Source: JAQWQB01 sp047636995
Lineage (GTDB): Bacteria; Bacteroidota; Bacteroidia; Flavobacteriales_D; Sanyastnellaceae
Direction of reading: 5' to 3'
DNA length: 64,000 nucleotides
NCBI GenBank assembly: GCA_047636995.1
Contig: JBLIGQ010000004.1
Coordinates: 1 to 64,000 of the forward strand
Part shown: positions 1 to 9,356 of the stretch, in pieces
Position numbering within the stretch: position 1 is the first letter of the stretch
Layout: every line of letters begins with the position of its first letter
Notes under the pieces: model-generated
What the model was told of the DNA's origin: nothing
Database searches by the model: none
The model's input: the letters and a program-made list of their open reading frames with translations, nothing else
Translations under genes and position numbers: made by a program

Positions 1-285
1 TTAGTCCTCATGATTTTTGATTTAATTAGTTTATATGGTTTATTTCGCAACACATCAGGGTACCATTCCAATGTCGCGTGATTAAGGTAGCAGAATATTC
101 CTTAGAAATCCAAATTGTGCACAACTTACACCCTCATTTAACCGAAAATAAAACCATCTAATGACCTAACTAATAGAACATTGAGTATTAATCAAGTAAC
201 CCCATAACTCCAAAAACGACTGTTTACAAGTCCAATAGTTGCATTCAACGTATTTTTCACCCTCCTAGTCGAACAGAGGCGTTTT
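1..285. other. Window start, no gene recognised
   Basis: About 285 nt of AT-rich DNA with stops in all frames and no start-to-stop frame of useful length. I see no tRNA, strong hairpin or repeat. It may be intergenic DNA or the far flank of a gene outside the window. Confidence 0.5.
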
Positions 286-522
286 TCACATCATGTTGAA
301 TCGCATTTTTCTTATTAGCCCTCTGTATCCTATACTTGTTCTGAGCTTTTCTGAAATTTCTTCATCTGTTTGAATGCATTCAGGCAATGAACAAGACCAT
401 TCGCTCACCTTATCCAAATTTGTCTCAATTGTCTCCTCATAAAAAGGATCAAAATCTACCATCACATCTGCCCCGCTGGTTCTCACTTTAAGAACCCTAC
501 AGCTCGATTTCACTGAGCGCAC
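286..522 (-). CDS. Small hypothetical protein, doubtful
   Basis: A 78-residue frame that would have to start at GTG. The protein is rich in charged residues with several cysteines and has no signal peptide, membrane segment or motif that I recognise. The middle (DFDPFYEETIETNLDKVSEW) reads like coding sequence, so it may be a small gene or the tail of a decayed one. There is no clear promoter and no neighbour on the same strand within 80 nt. Low confidence that it is expressed. Confidence 0.25.
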   Translation of the reverse strand: MRSVKSSCRVLKVRTSGADVMVDFDPFYEETIETNLDKVSEWSCSLPECIQTDEEISEKLRTSIGYRGLIRKMRFNMM

Positions 523-602
523 CCCAAGCTATCCCATGCGACAGTTAAAATCTAGAATACCGGTGCTAGATTGAATTCGAAAACCAGTAATTTAAATGAA
601 CC

Positions 603-1115
603 TTAAGGTGCATAAACCGGATCAAGCTGCACAACGGCTGGAAGCTCCAAATACTGAACTCCCTTCTCAGAGGTGATTTCAAGAAAAGCCTTGCCATTGG
701 TCTCGTAACCTGACTTCTCATAAACCTGTGCCACAGATACTTGAGGAGCTTCATCATTGTAATAGTTTCTGCTTGCATGAAGAACCAACTGCAAAACCTC
801 ACCTTCGATTGGGTTTTTTGGACTTGAGGCTTTCGCTCCATTGATGCTTATAAAGCGGATGGGGATTTTCACAGAATCAATCAATAGGAATGATACGACT
901 GCTGGTGCAGTAAATTCACCTCCTCCCTTTATGATGTAACTCCGAGTTCGCCTTAAATTGGAATAAACACCCGGGAAAACATCCTGAGATTCGAAGGAAG
1001 TTATCTCAAGTTTGGCTGCGTTTGAATTCTGTTTTTCATTCATTCCATTTGAAGATACACAAGCCGCAAAAGCCATGACAGATAGGGCACCGATGATAGA
1101 GAAGAATCGTTTCAT
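603..1115 (-). CDS. Predicted lipoprotein, unknown function
   Basis: 170 residues. The N-terminus is a lipoprotein signal (MKRF, hydrophobic stretch, then MAFAAC with the acylated Cys at about residue 18), so the product is probably anchored in the inner or outer membrane facing the periplasm. The mature part is mostly beta-strand-like with no family I recognise. A longer frame runs to 1208, but the ATG at 1115 gives a proper signal peptide and lies 4 nt after a -7-like box (TATCTTAG), so I chose it. It is transcribed divergently from the FkbM methyltransferase. Function not known. Confidence 0.75.
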   Translation of the reverse strand: MKRFFSIIGALSVMAFAACVSSNGMNEKQNSNAAKLEITSFESQDVFPGVYSNLRRTRSYIIKGGGEFTAPAVVSFLLIDSVKIPIRFISINGAKASSPKNPIEGEVLQLVLHASRNYYNDEAPQVSVAQVYEKSGYETNGKAFLEITSEKGVQYLELPAVVQLDPVYAP

Positions 1116-1119
1116 AAGA

Positions 1120-1127
1120 CTAAGATA
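1120..1127 (-). promoter_or_regulatory. -7 box of the lipoprotein gene
   Basis: TATCTTAG read on the minus strand, one mismatch from TAnnTTTG, ending 4 nt before the ATG at 1115. No -33 TTG is evident. One of the predicted leaderless starts. Confidence 0.45.
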
Positions 1128-1193
1128 ATGGGATTTAAAGCGTGTAAGATTAAGTTGCTCTATTACTTGCACCCGAATTCCAATGTGAAGATG

Positions 1194-1201
1194 TATTTTT
1201 G
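1194..1201 (+). promoter_or_regulatory. -7 box of the FkbM gene
   Basis: TATTTTTG, an exact match to the Bacteroidota -7 consensus TAnnTTTG, 9 nt before the ATG at 1211. It overlaps the upstream in-frame ATG at 1199, which argues against that codon being the start. Confidence 0.55.
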
Positions 1202-1210
1202 TTCCCATTA

Positions 1211-1936
1211 ATGAAAGAACAAATCAAGCATCTTGCCAAAAAAGTACTCTCTTCGGTAGGAATTCACCTTACCAAAAATCAGAAGTACGATGCACTGTCT
1301 TCGCGAATTATGCGTAAGACCATCTCCTCCAAATCAATTTGTGTAGATGTGGGATGCCATAAAGGTGAAGTACTTGATGAAATGATTAAGTACGCGCCGG
1401 AAGGAATCTTTTACGCCTTCGAGCCGATTCCTGCCATGTTTGATGTCCTTCAAAATAAATACGGCGTGAATGTGAACCTCTTCCCTTTCGCCCTTTCTGA
1501 TCAAAATGGCGAAACTAAATTCCAACATGTTGTAAGTAATCCTGCTTATTCAGGCATTAAACGAAGAACTTATCAGGGAGAAGAAGAGATCAATGTTATT
1601 CAAGTTCTTCAGAAACGTTTAGACGACATCATCCCGGCACAAAGTAAGGTTGATTTCATTAAAATTGATGTGGAAGGGGCTGAAATGCAGGTCCTAAAAG
1701 GAGCAGCAAACACCATTAAGCGGTCAAAGCCTGTGATTGTTTTTGAGCATGGCCTTGGTGCATCTGAGCATTACGGGACCACCCCAGAAGACCTTCATTT
1801 ATTTCTGACCAATGAATGTGGCTTACGGATATCAACCATGGATGGATTCCTCAAAAGTGAAGCGAACCTTGAGATTGAATCTTTTTCAAAGCAATTTCAC
1901 AAAGGTGAGAATTACTACTTCGTTGCTCACGCCTAA
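1211..1936 (+). CDS. FkbM family methyltransferase
   Basis: 241 residues from the ATG at 1211. This is an SAM-dependent O-methyltransferase of the FkbM type. The SAM-binding motif is VDVGCHKG near residue 47, followed by the acidic FEP motif (YAFEPIPAMFDVL) and the family hallmark IKIDVEGAEMQVLKGA in the second half. FkbM enzymes methylate sugars, polyketides or lipids; the acceptor cannot be deduced here. The gene is single, converges with the glycosyltransferase gene (ends overlap by 4 nt) and is divergent from a lipoprotein. A cell-surface glycan substrate is possible but is only inference from the neighbourhood. Confidence 0.85.
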   Translation: MKEQIKHLAKKVLSSVGIHLTKNQKYDALSSRIMRKTISSKSICVDVGCHKGEVLDEMIKYAPEGIFYAFEPIPAMFDVLQNKYGVNVNLFPFALSDQNGETKFQHVVSNPAYSGIKRRTYQGEEEINVIQVLQKRLDDIIPAQSKVDFIKIDVEGAEMQVLKGAANTIKRSKPVIVFEHGLGASEHYGTTPEDLHLFLTNECGLRISTMDGFLKSEANLEIESFSKQFHKGENYYFVAHA

Positions 1937-3120
1937 GCAATCCAATTTCCTTTCAGATAGAAATCAATGATCATCCAAATGGCGATGACTGCGAGTGATA
2001 GCATCCCTATAATCTGTGCCCACTTTTGTTTCGATCTAATAGAAAACAAAGTGAATAATATTAGTGCTCCTGTGCTTGAAGAAACAATGAAGCTTTTGAA
2101 ATGAAGGTAACTGCTGAGGTAGAGTGAAAACACCAACCATGTTAAAATGAGCCATTTCCAATGCTTCTTTTGAATCGGAACATTGCGAAAAGCATCGAGT
2201 GCGAGCGGAAAAAAGGCGGTCGCAAAAATGAACCTGTTTAGGCTGAATACAAATCCATTGCGCGTAAAAAATACCAGAAGCGTTGTTCCTCCAATGGCTG
2301 CGAGGCCAAAAAGCTGTATTGCATTCAGTGTGTATTTTTTAAAGCCAACCTGGATCAACACAAAAATACACATCAATCCAACAAACATGGCAGCACCATC
2401 TAACTGAGTAATCACATCCCCGCCCCACGTTTGAAGCGTTAAACCTGGCGCAGAAAGTCCATTCCCCCATGTTTTTTGTGCTTCAAAGAAGGCCAGCCAA
2501 TTGCCCGTTTCTAAACGCTGAATAAAGAACACAACACCTACAGCAAGCATGCCTGCGAGACCATCAAAAAGGGTGCGGGCCATGGCCTGAAAGACCTTTC
2601 TGTCTGCCAGCCAACGTCCTATGAACAAAGCCGGAATTAGAACGGCTGCGGTAGGACGAATCAAGGCGCAAAGAAACACTCCTATCATGGTCAAACGAAC
2701 GTCATCTCGCTGAAGTCCCAGAATGACTAGTAACGTAGAAATAAAAAAAAGAGATTCGCTGTAAGGAACCATAAAAAACACAACAGCGGGCGCCAACATG
2801 GCAAATGCTATAGACTTCCAATGCACCACATTGAACCGCTTGAGCATCAACAAGCCAAGAAGCCAAATCATTAAATTGAAAAAGGCGATTCCTGTTGATG
2901 AAAGTGAAAGTGCACTCCATAAGAAGGGGAATCCGGGGAAAAAGGCGCATGCTTTCGGATTGGAATAACCAACTTCACGGATGGCATTGTACCAGCCCGT
3001 ATCAAAATAAGTAGCACTCACGCCAAAGTCAATCCCGAAGAAATGAGCGATCACAGCGCTGATCAAAATGATTCCAAAAGGAATAAGAAAAATCGCGGAT
3101 TCACGACTCATTGAACGCAA
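1933..3120 (-). CDS. Integral membrane mannosyltransferase-like protein (PIG-V/Gpi18-like)
   Basis: 395 residues with about ten hydrophobic segments spread over the whole length. The N-terminal part carries the pattern of PIG-V/Gpi18-like membrane glycosyltransferases: FDTGWYNAIREVGY, an acidic residue and WY in the first extracytoplasmic loop, followed by AFFPGFPFLW. Such enzymes use polyprenyl-phosphate sugars on the outer face of the cytoplasmic membrane. It is the last gene of the dapF operon; its start overlaps the preceding T9SS protein gene by 13 nt, so translation is probably coupled. The acceptor is unknown. Assignment rests on the loop motif and topology; other GT-C families remain possible. 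Confidence 0.65.
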   Translation of the reverse strand: MRSMSRESAIFLIPFGIILISAVIAHFFGIDFGVSATYFDTGWYNAIREVGYSNPKACAFFPGFPFLWSALSLSSTGIAFFNLMIWLLGLLMLKRFNVVHWKSIAFAMLAPAVVFFMVPYSESLFFISTLLVILGLQRDDVRLTMIGVFLCALIRPTAAVLIPALFIGRWLADRKVFQAMARTLFDGLAGMLAVGVVFFIQRLETGNWLAFFEAQKTWGNGLSAPGLTLQTWGGDVITQLDGAAMFVGLMCIFVLIQVGFKKYTLNAIQLFGLAAIGGTTLLVFFTRNGFVFSLNRFIFATAFFPLALDAFRNVPIQKKHWKWLILTWLVFSLYLSSYLHFKSFIVSSSTGALILFTLFSIRSKQKWAQIIGMLSLAVIAIWMIIDFYLKGNWIA

Positions 3121-4541
3121 ACTTTAGAAATGGTAAATCCTTTCTCAGTGCACCACTTTAACAAGTAAGTCCCAGAAGGCAACTGATCAACTTGAACTGT
3201 TCTGCCTGTTCCAGTTGAAACCAGTACGCCCAAAGTAGAATAAAGTGTCCAAGTGGTCACGTTTGCAGCTTCAGGAAGATAAATGATGTTGCTTGCTGGA
3301 TTAGGATAAGGAGCCAAAGATGAATCACCTTCGGCCTCAGCTATATTGGTTGCAATAACTTCGAGGAAACCAAAGAAATCCAGTTCATAATCGTTCACAA
3401 TTTCTTCATCCGGTGTACGCACAAGATAAAAATCATCAGAGCCAGAGTCATAACTGTTGGTTCGGCCTAGAATAACAATTCGGCCCGCGCTGTCTTTAAT
3501 AATTGAGAAGGGTTCCTCGTCTTGGCTTCCGCCAAAGATAGATCCACCAATGTAGAATCCATTTTCAAAATAACTTCTTACAATCAATGCCCCTAGTCCG
3601 CCATCGCCATAAGTATCTGTCTCAGAAACAGAAATAACCTCGTCAGAACCCCAAACCAGAGCGCGCGCATATTGATTCCCCGCATCTGGCGTATTTGCCC
3701 AAAAAGACCAAAGCTCTGAGCCATCTGAGGGGTCGAAATGGGCTATGACTAAGTCAATCGTATTGTCTTGCTCTACATCAGTCATTCCGTAGGCTCCAGT
3801 TACACCAAAGACACTCGCTGTAATTGCAAGCCCAGTAAACGAAGTACTGTCTTTTTCATCTTGCCAAACAACCGTGCCGTCTTCAGCAATTTTCCGCATT
3901 ACTCCTTGTGGAGTGCCGCCACTATTTGTGCGTGTTCCAATGGTGTACAAGAATCCATCATACCACTTTAAATCTGCCATTTCTCCGTCAGGAAGAATAT
4001 CATATATAGTGGTATTCAAAACAACACCATCGTTATCAATTTCCAACAGCAATTGGTCAGTACCTCCAAAATCCCCGTTGTAAGTGGTTGCCCCAATAAA
4101 GTAGGAAGTAAGACCTGCCTCAATTTTCACTGGTAAATCCCAATCTGTTCCTCCGTAATATTTTACCCACTCTTCATTTCCCAATTCATCAATGGCATAA
4201 AGAACGATGTCATATTCACCTATCTCCCCCGCATTTGTTTGTCCCAGCACCAAAAAACCTCCCGCTGCTCTGGCGCAAATAGAACGCCCTTGGTCAGCTC
4301 CAATTCCGCCATATTCTTTACTCCAATTGACGGTTAAGTCATCATTGAGGCGAATCACAGAAATCTCGCTATTGCCATTTTGAACACTGCTAGTGGTTCC
4401 TACCATGATGTAGCCATCAGCTGTTTCTATAATCTGTCTGCCTTCGTCAAAAAAGGCTCCACCATACGTGCGCACCTCGGCTATTTGAGCCCAAAGTACG
4501 CTAGGAAGAAAAAGTACGAGGTATAGAAGCCTTTTAATCAT
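3108..4541 (-). CDS. Secreted protein with T9SS type A sorting domain
   Basis: 477 residues. A signal peptide (MIKRLLYLVLFLPSVLWAQ) is followed by a repeated beta-rich region in which blocks of the type TYGG..FDEG, YGGIGADQG and YGGTDWDLP recur, suggesting a beta-propeller of the kind found in secreted Bacteroidota proteins. The last about 70 residues form a type A T9SS sorting domain: YPNPASNIIYLP, then a strand-rich stretch ending with LPSGTYLLKWCTEKGFTISKVCVQ. The product should cross the outer membrane through the T9SS and be released or anchored. It overlaps kdsA by 8 nt. Ligand or activity unknown. Confidence 0.8.
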   Translation of the reverse strand: MIKRLLYLVLFLPSVLWAQIAEVRTYGGAFFDEGRQIIETADGYIMVGTTSSVQNGNSEISVIRLNDDLTVNWSKEYGGIGADQGRSICARAAGGFLVLGQTNAGEIGEYDIVLYAIDELGNEEWVKYYGGTDWDLPVKIEAGLTSYFIGATTYNGDFGGTDQLLLEIDNDGVVLNTTIYDILPDGEMADLKWYDGFLYTIGTRTNSGGTPQGVMRKIAEDGTVVWQDEKDSTSFTGLAITASVFGVTGAYGMTDVEQDNTIDLVIAHFDPSDGSELWSFWANTPDAGNQYARALVWGSDEVISVSETDTYGDGGLGALIVRSYFENGFYIGGSIFGGSQDEEPFSIIKDSAGRIVILGRTNSYDSGSDDFYLVRTPDEEIVNDYELDFFGFLEVIATNIAEAEGDSSLAPYPNPASNIIYLPEAANVTTWTLYSTLGVLVSTGTGRTVQVDQLPSGTYLLKWCTEKGFTISKVCVQ

Positions 4542-5355
4542 TCGTTGAGTTTACAGCCATTTTCAAAGTCATAAGCGTTTCTAATAGTCGGCGTAAATTT
4601 GACAATTGAAGCATGTTTGCCCCATCGCTTTTCGCCTCTTTTGGATTCGGATGAGTCTCTATAAAAAGGCCATCTGCTCCAACAGCAATGGCCGCTTTCC
4701 CTATTGTAGAGATGAGCTCAGGTCTTCCTCCTGTAACTCCACTGGCTTGATTTGGTTGCTGGAGGCTGTGGGTGATATCCATGATTACTGGCGCATATTT
4801 CTTCATGGCGGGAATCCCTCTAAAATCAACCACCAAATCACCGTAACCAAAAGTGGTTCCTCTTTCTGTTAACCAAGCCCTATCATTGCCAGAGTCTTTG
4901 ACCTTTTGAACGGCGAACTGCATGGCCTCAGGTGAGACAAACTGGCCTTTCTTTACATTCACAATTTTACCCGTCTTCGCTGCCGCTACCAGCAAATCTG
5001 TTTGTCGGCATAAAAATGCTGGAATCTGAAGAACATCTACGTAAGCAGCTGCCATTTCGGCCTCCACTGCTGAGTGCACATCTGTTGTAACAGGCAAGTT
5101 GTAGGCTTTTCCAACCTTCGCCAGAATTTCCAGTGCTTTTTGATCTCCTATCCCTGTGAAACTATCAATACGTGATCGATTCGCTTTGCGGTATGAACCT
5201 TTAAAAACATAAGGAATGTCAAGTTCTTTGCACAATTCAGCAACCTCTCCTGCAATGTCCATGGCCATTTGTTCACCTTCAATGGCACAAGGTCCGGCAA
5301 TGAGCACAAATGCTTCTTTATTTGTTGAAGATTTTATTGGTAAATCAGCTAGCAT
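4534..5355 (-). CDS. kdsA: 3-deoxy-8-phosphooctulonate synthase
   Basis: 273 residues, the normal length for KdsA. It condenses phosphoenolpyruvate with arabinose 5-phosphate to Kdo 8-phosphate, the first committed step toward the Kdo of LPS, in the cytoplasm. Diagnostic stretches are LIAGPCAIEG near the N-terminus, the FKGSYRKANRS phosphate-binding motif, TDVHS, QIPAFLCRQTDL, NVKKGQF and the C-terminal IETHPNPKEAKSDGAN. It lies inside the envelope operon, overlapping the outer-membrane protein gene by 11 nt and the T9SS protein gene by 8 nt. No other Kdo gene is present in the window. Confidence 0.95.
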   Translation of the reverse strand: MLADLPIKSSTNKEAFVLIAGPCAIEGEQMAMDIAGEVAELCKELDIPYVFKGSYRKANRSRIDSFTGIGDQKALEILAKVGKAYNLPVTTDVHSAVEAEMAAAYVDVLQIPAFLCRQTDLLVAAAKTGKIVNVKKGQFVSPEAMQFAVQKVKDSGNDRAWLTERGTTFGYGDLVVDFRGIPAMKKYAPVIMDITHSLQQPNQASGVTGGRPELISTIGKAAIAVGADGLFIETHPNPKEAKSDGANMLQLSNLRRLLETLMTLKMAVNSTND

Positions 5356-6601
5356 TTCTTTGAATTAAGTACGACAATCGGAGCGTTCCTTGCATCCCAA
5401 GTCCTTGTTTTGAAATTAGTCCATATACGTCTTCAGTTCCCACTGCGACGTACCAATTCTTTCCAAACCATTTCTCTGCGCTTATTCCAAATCTGACGGT
5501 GCCATAACCTCCTGTTGCAACCTGAGCTCCAACAAGTGTTCTGGATGTAAAATGGTAAAAATAAGCGGCTCTGAAATAAGGTTCGTAGCTGTCTACAGGG
5601 CGAAATGACATTCCAATTTCGAAAAAATCATTCAGGTTGATTTGATGCAACAAGCGCATTTCTAACCTTCCCGGCAACAGTCTTATTTCTTTTCCAACTT
5701 CAGCGTTGGCGTCAAGTGAATCTGGATAACTCGGCAGCACCGTATCTTGGTTTTCGTCCAAGATTTCATTGAGGTCAAACCCCGTGTAACTCCACGTGTC
5801 TTTGCTTCTATTGATGAGAGTGCTTTCATTCCACGCTACAAATCCCAGATCAAATACTTCCAAACTGATCAGTCCTTTGCTTCCTTTTAAGGGAACATTC
5901 AAAACACCGTCAAAAGACACACCGATGCCATCTCCGCTCAAAAACCCAGAGGTTATGGTATCAGATCTTCCGTAATAAATGTTGTGCTCTAAAGCTAAAG
6001 AATCAGACTCAGAGGAGGTAAACAAAGAAGATTCAGTATTTCGAAAGCGCTCAAATTGCTGTCCGTTAACGGCACTAAAGGTGAATCCAGACATGCTTGG
6101 TTTGTGAAAAACTCCTACCCCAAATTTCTGGTACTGCATGAAGTCTAAGTAAGCATCTACATTTTGGGTGACCTCACCTTCGCCCCCATTGCCTTGAAAA
6201 ACGGCACTAAAAAGACCTTTGTTAAATGATGATTCCAGATGAATGCGCGACTGTACTTTTCCTTGCCAGCCCCACTTCGCATTGCCAAAAAGGCTGTCAG
6301 ACATCATTTGAAAAGTGAAATTAGCATCTGATTGTGCTCCCATTCTACCGAGCGGAGCCATTCTGTCATATGCCCTTTGGATTACGTCATTTCCTATGTA
6401 ACCTCCGAAGAGCAGTTTATCTACCATCTCATTTTCAATGCTGTTCGAACGGAAACCGGCATCTGCATTTATACTCAGTACAATGGATGATTGATAGAAT
6501 GAACTATCTGCATCTGATAATTGAGGTAACAACCACAAACGCTGACCTAACAGCGGAGAAACTGAAGCAAACACGCACAATAAGAGAAGCAGATTTTTCA
6601 T
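5345..6601 (-). CDS. Putative outer membrane protein (DUF5723-like)
   Basis: 418 residues with a signal peptide (MKNLLLLLCVFASVSPLLGQ). The rest alternates aromatic and polar residues in strand-like runs (for example YEPYFRAAYFYHFTS and GTVRFGISAEKWFGKNWYVAVG), as in outer-membrane beta-barrels; the C-terminus ends with a strand (LRLSYLIQR). The order resembles Bacteroidota DUF5723 proteins, but I cannot confirm the family without a profile search. It overlaps the upstream lipoprotein gene by 4 nt (ATGA) and kdsA by 11 nt. It probably works with the lipoprotein encoded just before it; no function is known. Confidence 0.6.
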   Translation of the reverse strand: MKNLLLLLCVFASVSPLLGQRLWLLPQLSDADSSFYQSSIVLSINADAGFRSNSIENEMVDKLLFGGYIGNDVIQRAYDRMAPLGRMGAQSDANFTFQMMSDSLFGNAKWGWQGKVQSRIHLESSFNKGLFSAVFQGNGGEGEVTQNVDAYLDFMQYQKFGVGVFHKPSMSGFTFSAVNGQQFERFRNTESSLFTSSESDSLALEHNIYYGRSDTITSGFLSGDGIGVSFDGVLNVPLKGSKGLISLEVFDLGFVAWNESTLINRSKDTWSYTGFDLNEILDENQDTVLPSYPDSLDANAEVGKEIRLLPGRLEMRLLHQINLNDFFEIGMSFRPVDSYEPYFRAAYFYHFTSRTLVGAQVATGGYGTVRFGISAEKWFGKNWYVAVGTEDVYGLISKQGLGMQGTLRLSYLIQRNAS

Positions 6602-8169
6602 TCGTAACTCAATTGAATACTACCTTCAGCGGTAATGAGAAGATCAATCTTTTCTCCGCCATACATCTTTACTAGGTCTTCCCCTTCTGTATTCATGGTT
6701 ACTTCAAGTACAATTTTACTTGCCGCATTCAAGGAGCCCAGTACTTCAGATGAAATGAGGACTGAAAAGTTTGATTCATTGGCAAGGTACTCATCACCAC
6801 TGGCTATTCCCGCACTCACATTGCCCTCTTCCAGTAAAACAGAGATTTCTTGCTCACGCTCATCCAAAAAGCGAAGTGTGATCTGAGCGTTCATTGGAAA
6901 TGAATTAAGGGCGCGTACATTCAATTTCCCTTCGCCAACAAGGGGGCCATTGGTTGCTTCAAGCGCCAGCGTATCTCTAAAAAAAACACCGTTCATCCCA
7001 AGGCATAAAGGCAAATCAGCTTTAAAAACGGCTTCCATTGGCTGGGCCGTATAGATGAAGTCATTTCCACCAGAAACATCGCCCAACGGATTTAAAGTAA
7101 TATCGCCAACAACGTTCAGTACTGAAGGCAGAAGCTCAAAAAGCTCAACAATATTTGAATTGGTTTCATCTATAACGAAGGCATAGTTATTTGGTGTTAT
7201 CCCACCGTCGTTGTCTATGGCCCTGGTAATGTTAATCTGATTATTAATGATAACATGATTCAGAATCACCTCTTCGCCATTCCTAGCACCGCTAATTTCA
7301 TTAAACGTAACTTGAGCATCGGCACCTATGTAGTTCTTGATTTCTAGTTCGAAACTAAGCGTTTCCAGGTCCAAAGATCCTCCTGCAATATTCGCTAAAG
7401 GCTCAAGGTTAATCGCCTCATTAATTTCGCCATTTATTTCACCAAAAAAGCCACGAGCATAAGCTATTCTAACGTTTTGAAAGCTCAGTTCGACCGTTAC
7501 AGAATCATCACCAAATACCGGAATGGGAGTCAGTGAACTTGCCGCTGCACTCACACTCAACAAACTTGCAACTTTGTTAAATTGATTGCCATTTGTGCCT
7601 TGCAAATCAATGGATGCGCCGCTTAGATCTACTGTATTGGAATACTCCCACGGTGCTAATCCGTCTGCGCTTTCTGTTGTCACATCAATTTCAAGCCCTT
7701 CGCCATTCACAATTACGCCGGGTAAACTGTAATTCACATCCAATTGTCCTCCTACGTAACTTCTGAGTTTGTAAGTTAAAACGCCTGATTCAACAATGAT
7801 TTCCCTTAGCTCTGCTGAGTTCACATTCAAATTAATATTCTCATCTAGGCTAATGATTGAGGTCCCCTGAGCTATTTCTATCGGTCCTCCCGCAAATCCA
7901 GGTTCAAACTGTTTAGAAACTGTAGTATCTGCTATTTCAACTAGGGTATCAATGCCGAGGTCTACCAATGATTGCTCATAAATTAAGTGAAGAATACCGG
8001 CCTCATCAACCTCAAGTAAACTGTCAGCAATGAGGTCAGACCAATCAATGACCCCTCTCGCCACTGGCGCTCTGCCTGCAATATCCCACGAAGTTGGCTC
8101 ATCTCTTTTACAAGAAACAAAGCCAATCAGCAACACTGTAATTAAGCCTAAAATTCTATTCAAATCCAA
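6598..8169 (-). CDS. Large predicted lipoprotein, unknown function
   Basis: 523 residues. The N-terminus is a lipoprotein signal (ILGLITVLLIGFVSCKRDEPTSW), with Cys near residue 20 as the lipid anchor. The mature protein is strand-rich and low in cysteine, with repeated patterns such as INLNVNSAELREIIVESG and long stretches of alternating hydrophobic residues, suggesting a surface or periplasmic beta-sandwich protein. It precedes the outer-membrane protein gene with a 4-nt overlap and follows DUF4105 by 14 nt. Co-occurrence with that outer-membrane protein suggests they form a unit. I do not recognise the family. Confidence 0.7.
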   Translation of the reverse strand: MDLNRILGLITVLLIGFVSCKRDEPTSWDIAGRAPVARGVIDWSDLIADSLLEVDEAGILHLIYEQSLVDLGIDTLVEIADTTVSKQFEPGFAGGPIEIAQGTSIISLDENINLNVNSAELREIIVESGVLTYKLRSYVGGQLDVNYSLPGVIVNGEGLEIDVTTESADGLAPWEYSNTVDLSGASIDLQGTNGNQFNKVASLLSVSAAASSLTPIPVFGDDSVTVELSFQNVRIAYARGFFGEINGEINEAINLEPLANIAGGSLDLETLSFELEIKNYIGADAQVTFNEISGARNGEEVILNHVIINNQINITRAIDNDGGITPNNYAFVIDETNSNIVELFELLPSVLNVVGDITLNPLGDVSGGNDFIYTAQPMEAVFKADLPLCLGMNGVFFRDTLALEATNGPLVGEGKLNVRALNSFPMNAQITLRFLDEREQEISVLLEEGNVSAGIASGDEYLANESNFSVLISSEVLGSLNAASKIVLEVTMNTEGEDLVKMYGGEKIDLLITAEGSIQLSYE

Positions 8170-8183
8170 GTTTTATTCGTTCG

Positions 8184-9356
8184 TTACTTAGAGTACAAGT
8201 TTAAATGCTTTTTCCCGAAGCCCGTGTATTTATAGCTGACTATTGCTAAAGCTAAAGCGATCAGGAAGAACCCGGGGTGAAATGACTGCTTGAAGGTCCA
8301 TCCAACAAGCACAAAAAACACCAAAGCGATGAAAACAAAACGAAAATAATTCTTTGTCTTATTGGGGTTTTTTCGGGCAACAGCGAAAACGAAAATGTGA
8401 AGCGGAAAAGCCCAAATTAGATTCATGTTCCATTTGGTAGTAACATGATCTGTAGCGAACCACAGCAAGAAAACACCTATTCCAATTAAAGATGAAATGG
8501 TGAACAAAAGGCCTGGAATCAATTGAGAAGTGCGCCCCTTTCTGCTGATGACAAACACTTGAATCAAAGCCAGCACAACGAAAAACAAGCAAAGCATCAA
8601 CGCCCAATCAATCATTGAGTTTTCTATCTTCAACTCCATTGGCAGCAACTCCTCATCTGCTAAAACAAATGGTCTGCCATCAATGGTTGCAGCAGCAAAT
8701 TCAGCAAATACCCCATCAGGAAGGAACATGTTCTGCTCCGCTATTACTGGCTTATCACAGGGAATCCCAAGGGCAATGTCAATTCCAAAATCACTCCAAT
8801 CCATGGGGGCCAATTTCTCGTCAATCAGGTCTCGGTAGGTCACAGATTCTGGCACGAAGTTGCTGTGGAATTCAAGCGAACCTCCCAGTACCTCTTTGAA
8901 TAAATCACGAATACGTGTGGCGCAATTGTCATAAAAGAAATCGTATAAATATTCTCTATTTTCTTCTAAAGAATTGTGCTTCAGGAAATCAAACACTCCT
9001 TGCTTCTGATCAAGGGTAAGATTCAATACTTGCTCTTTCATTCCTCTGCCGCTTACAACGTATTCATAGTTGAAGTATTCAAACCCTGTACTCGAAAGTT
9101 TATAGTTCAACTTCCCCTGTGCGAAAAGAAGGTAAAAATCATCTGAAAACTCAAATGTCCCGTAATTGTAGACAATATCGAAGGCATTTGGCTCCATTAT
9201 GCGAATGGCACTGTGCCCGAACACTGAATAGAGCTCATCACCTTCAGAGCAAGTAATGAGGCTCACTTTAGCTCGCTCAGTAAGTGGTTCTGCAGCTGAA
9301 CTGTTCAATGCGCCAAGCGCGAAAAATAAAAAGAAAACTAAAAAGTGCTTTATCAT
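8184..9356 (-). CDS. DUF4105 membrane protein, Lnb-like lipoprotein N-acyltransferase
   Basis: 390 residues. A signal peptide is followed by a periplasmic domain (about 25-230) with the DUF4105 hallmarks: SEGDELYSVFGHSAIRI (His48), YNYGTFEF and FFYDNCATRIRDLF (Cys145). The C-terminal 150 residues hold about five membrane segments. DUF4105 is now linked to Lnb, the enzyme that N-acylates lipoproteins in Bacteroides; His48 and Cys145 would be candidate catalytic residues (inference). It overlaps the kinase gene by 4 nt and precedes a large lipoprotein gene, a fitting context. I am sure of the domain, less sure that this copy is the housekeeping acyltransferase. Confidence 0.75.
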   Translation of the reverse strand: MIKHFLVFFLFFALGALNSSAAEPLTERAKVSLITCSEGDELYSVFGHSAIRIMEPNAFDIVYNYGTFEFSDDFYLLFAQGKLNYKLSSTGFEYFNYEYVVSGRGMKEQVLNLTLDQKQGVFDFLKHNSLEENREYLYDFFYDNCATRIRDLFKEVLGGSLEFHSNFVPESVTYRDLIDEKLAPMDWSDFGIDIALGIPCDKPVIAEQNMFLPDGVFAEFAAATIDGRPFVLADEELLPMELKIENSMIDWALMLCLFFVVLALIQVFVISRKGRTSQLIPGLLFTISSLIGIGVFLLWFATDHVTTKWNMNLIWAFPLHIFVFAVARKNPNKTKNYFRFVFIALVFFVLVGWTFKQSFHPGFFLIALALAIVSYKYTGFGKKHLNLYSK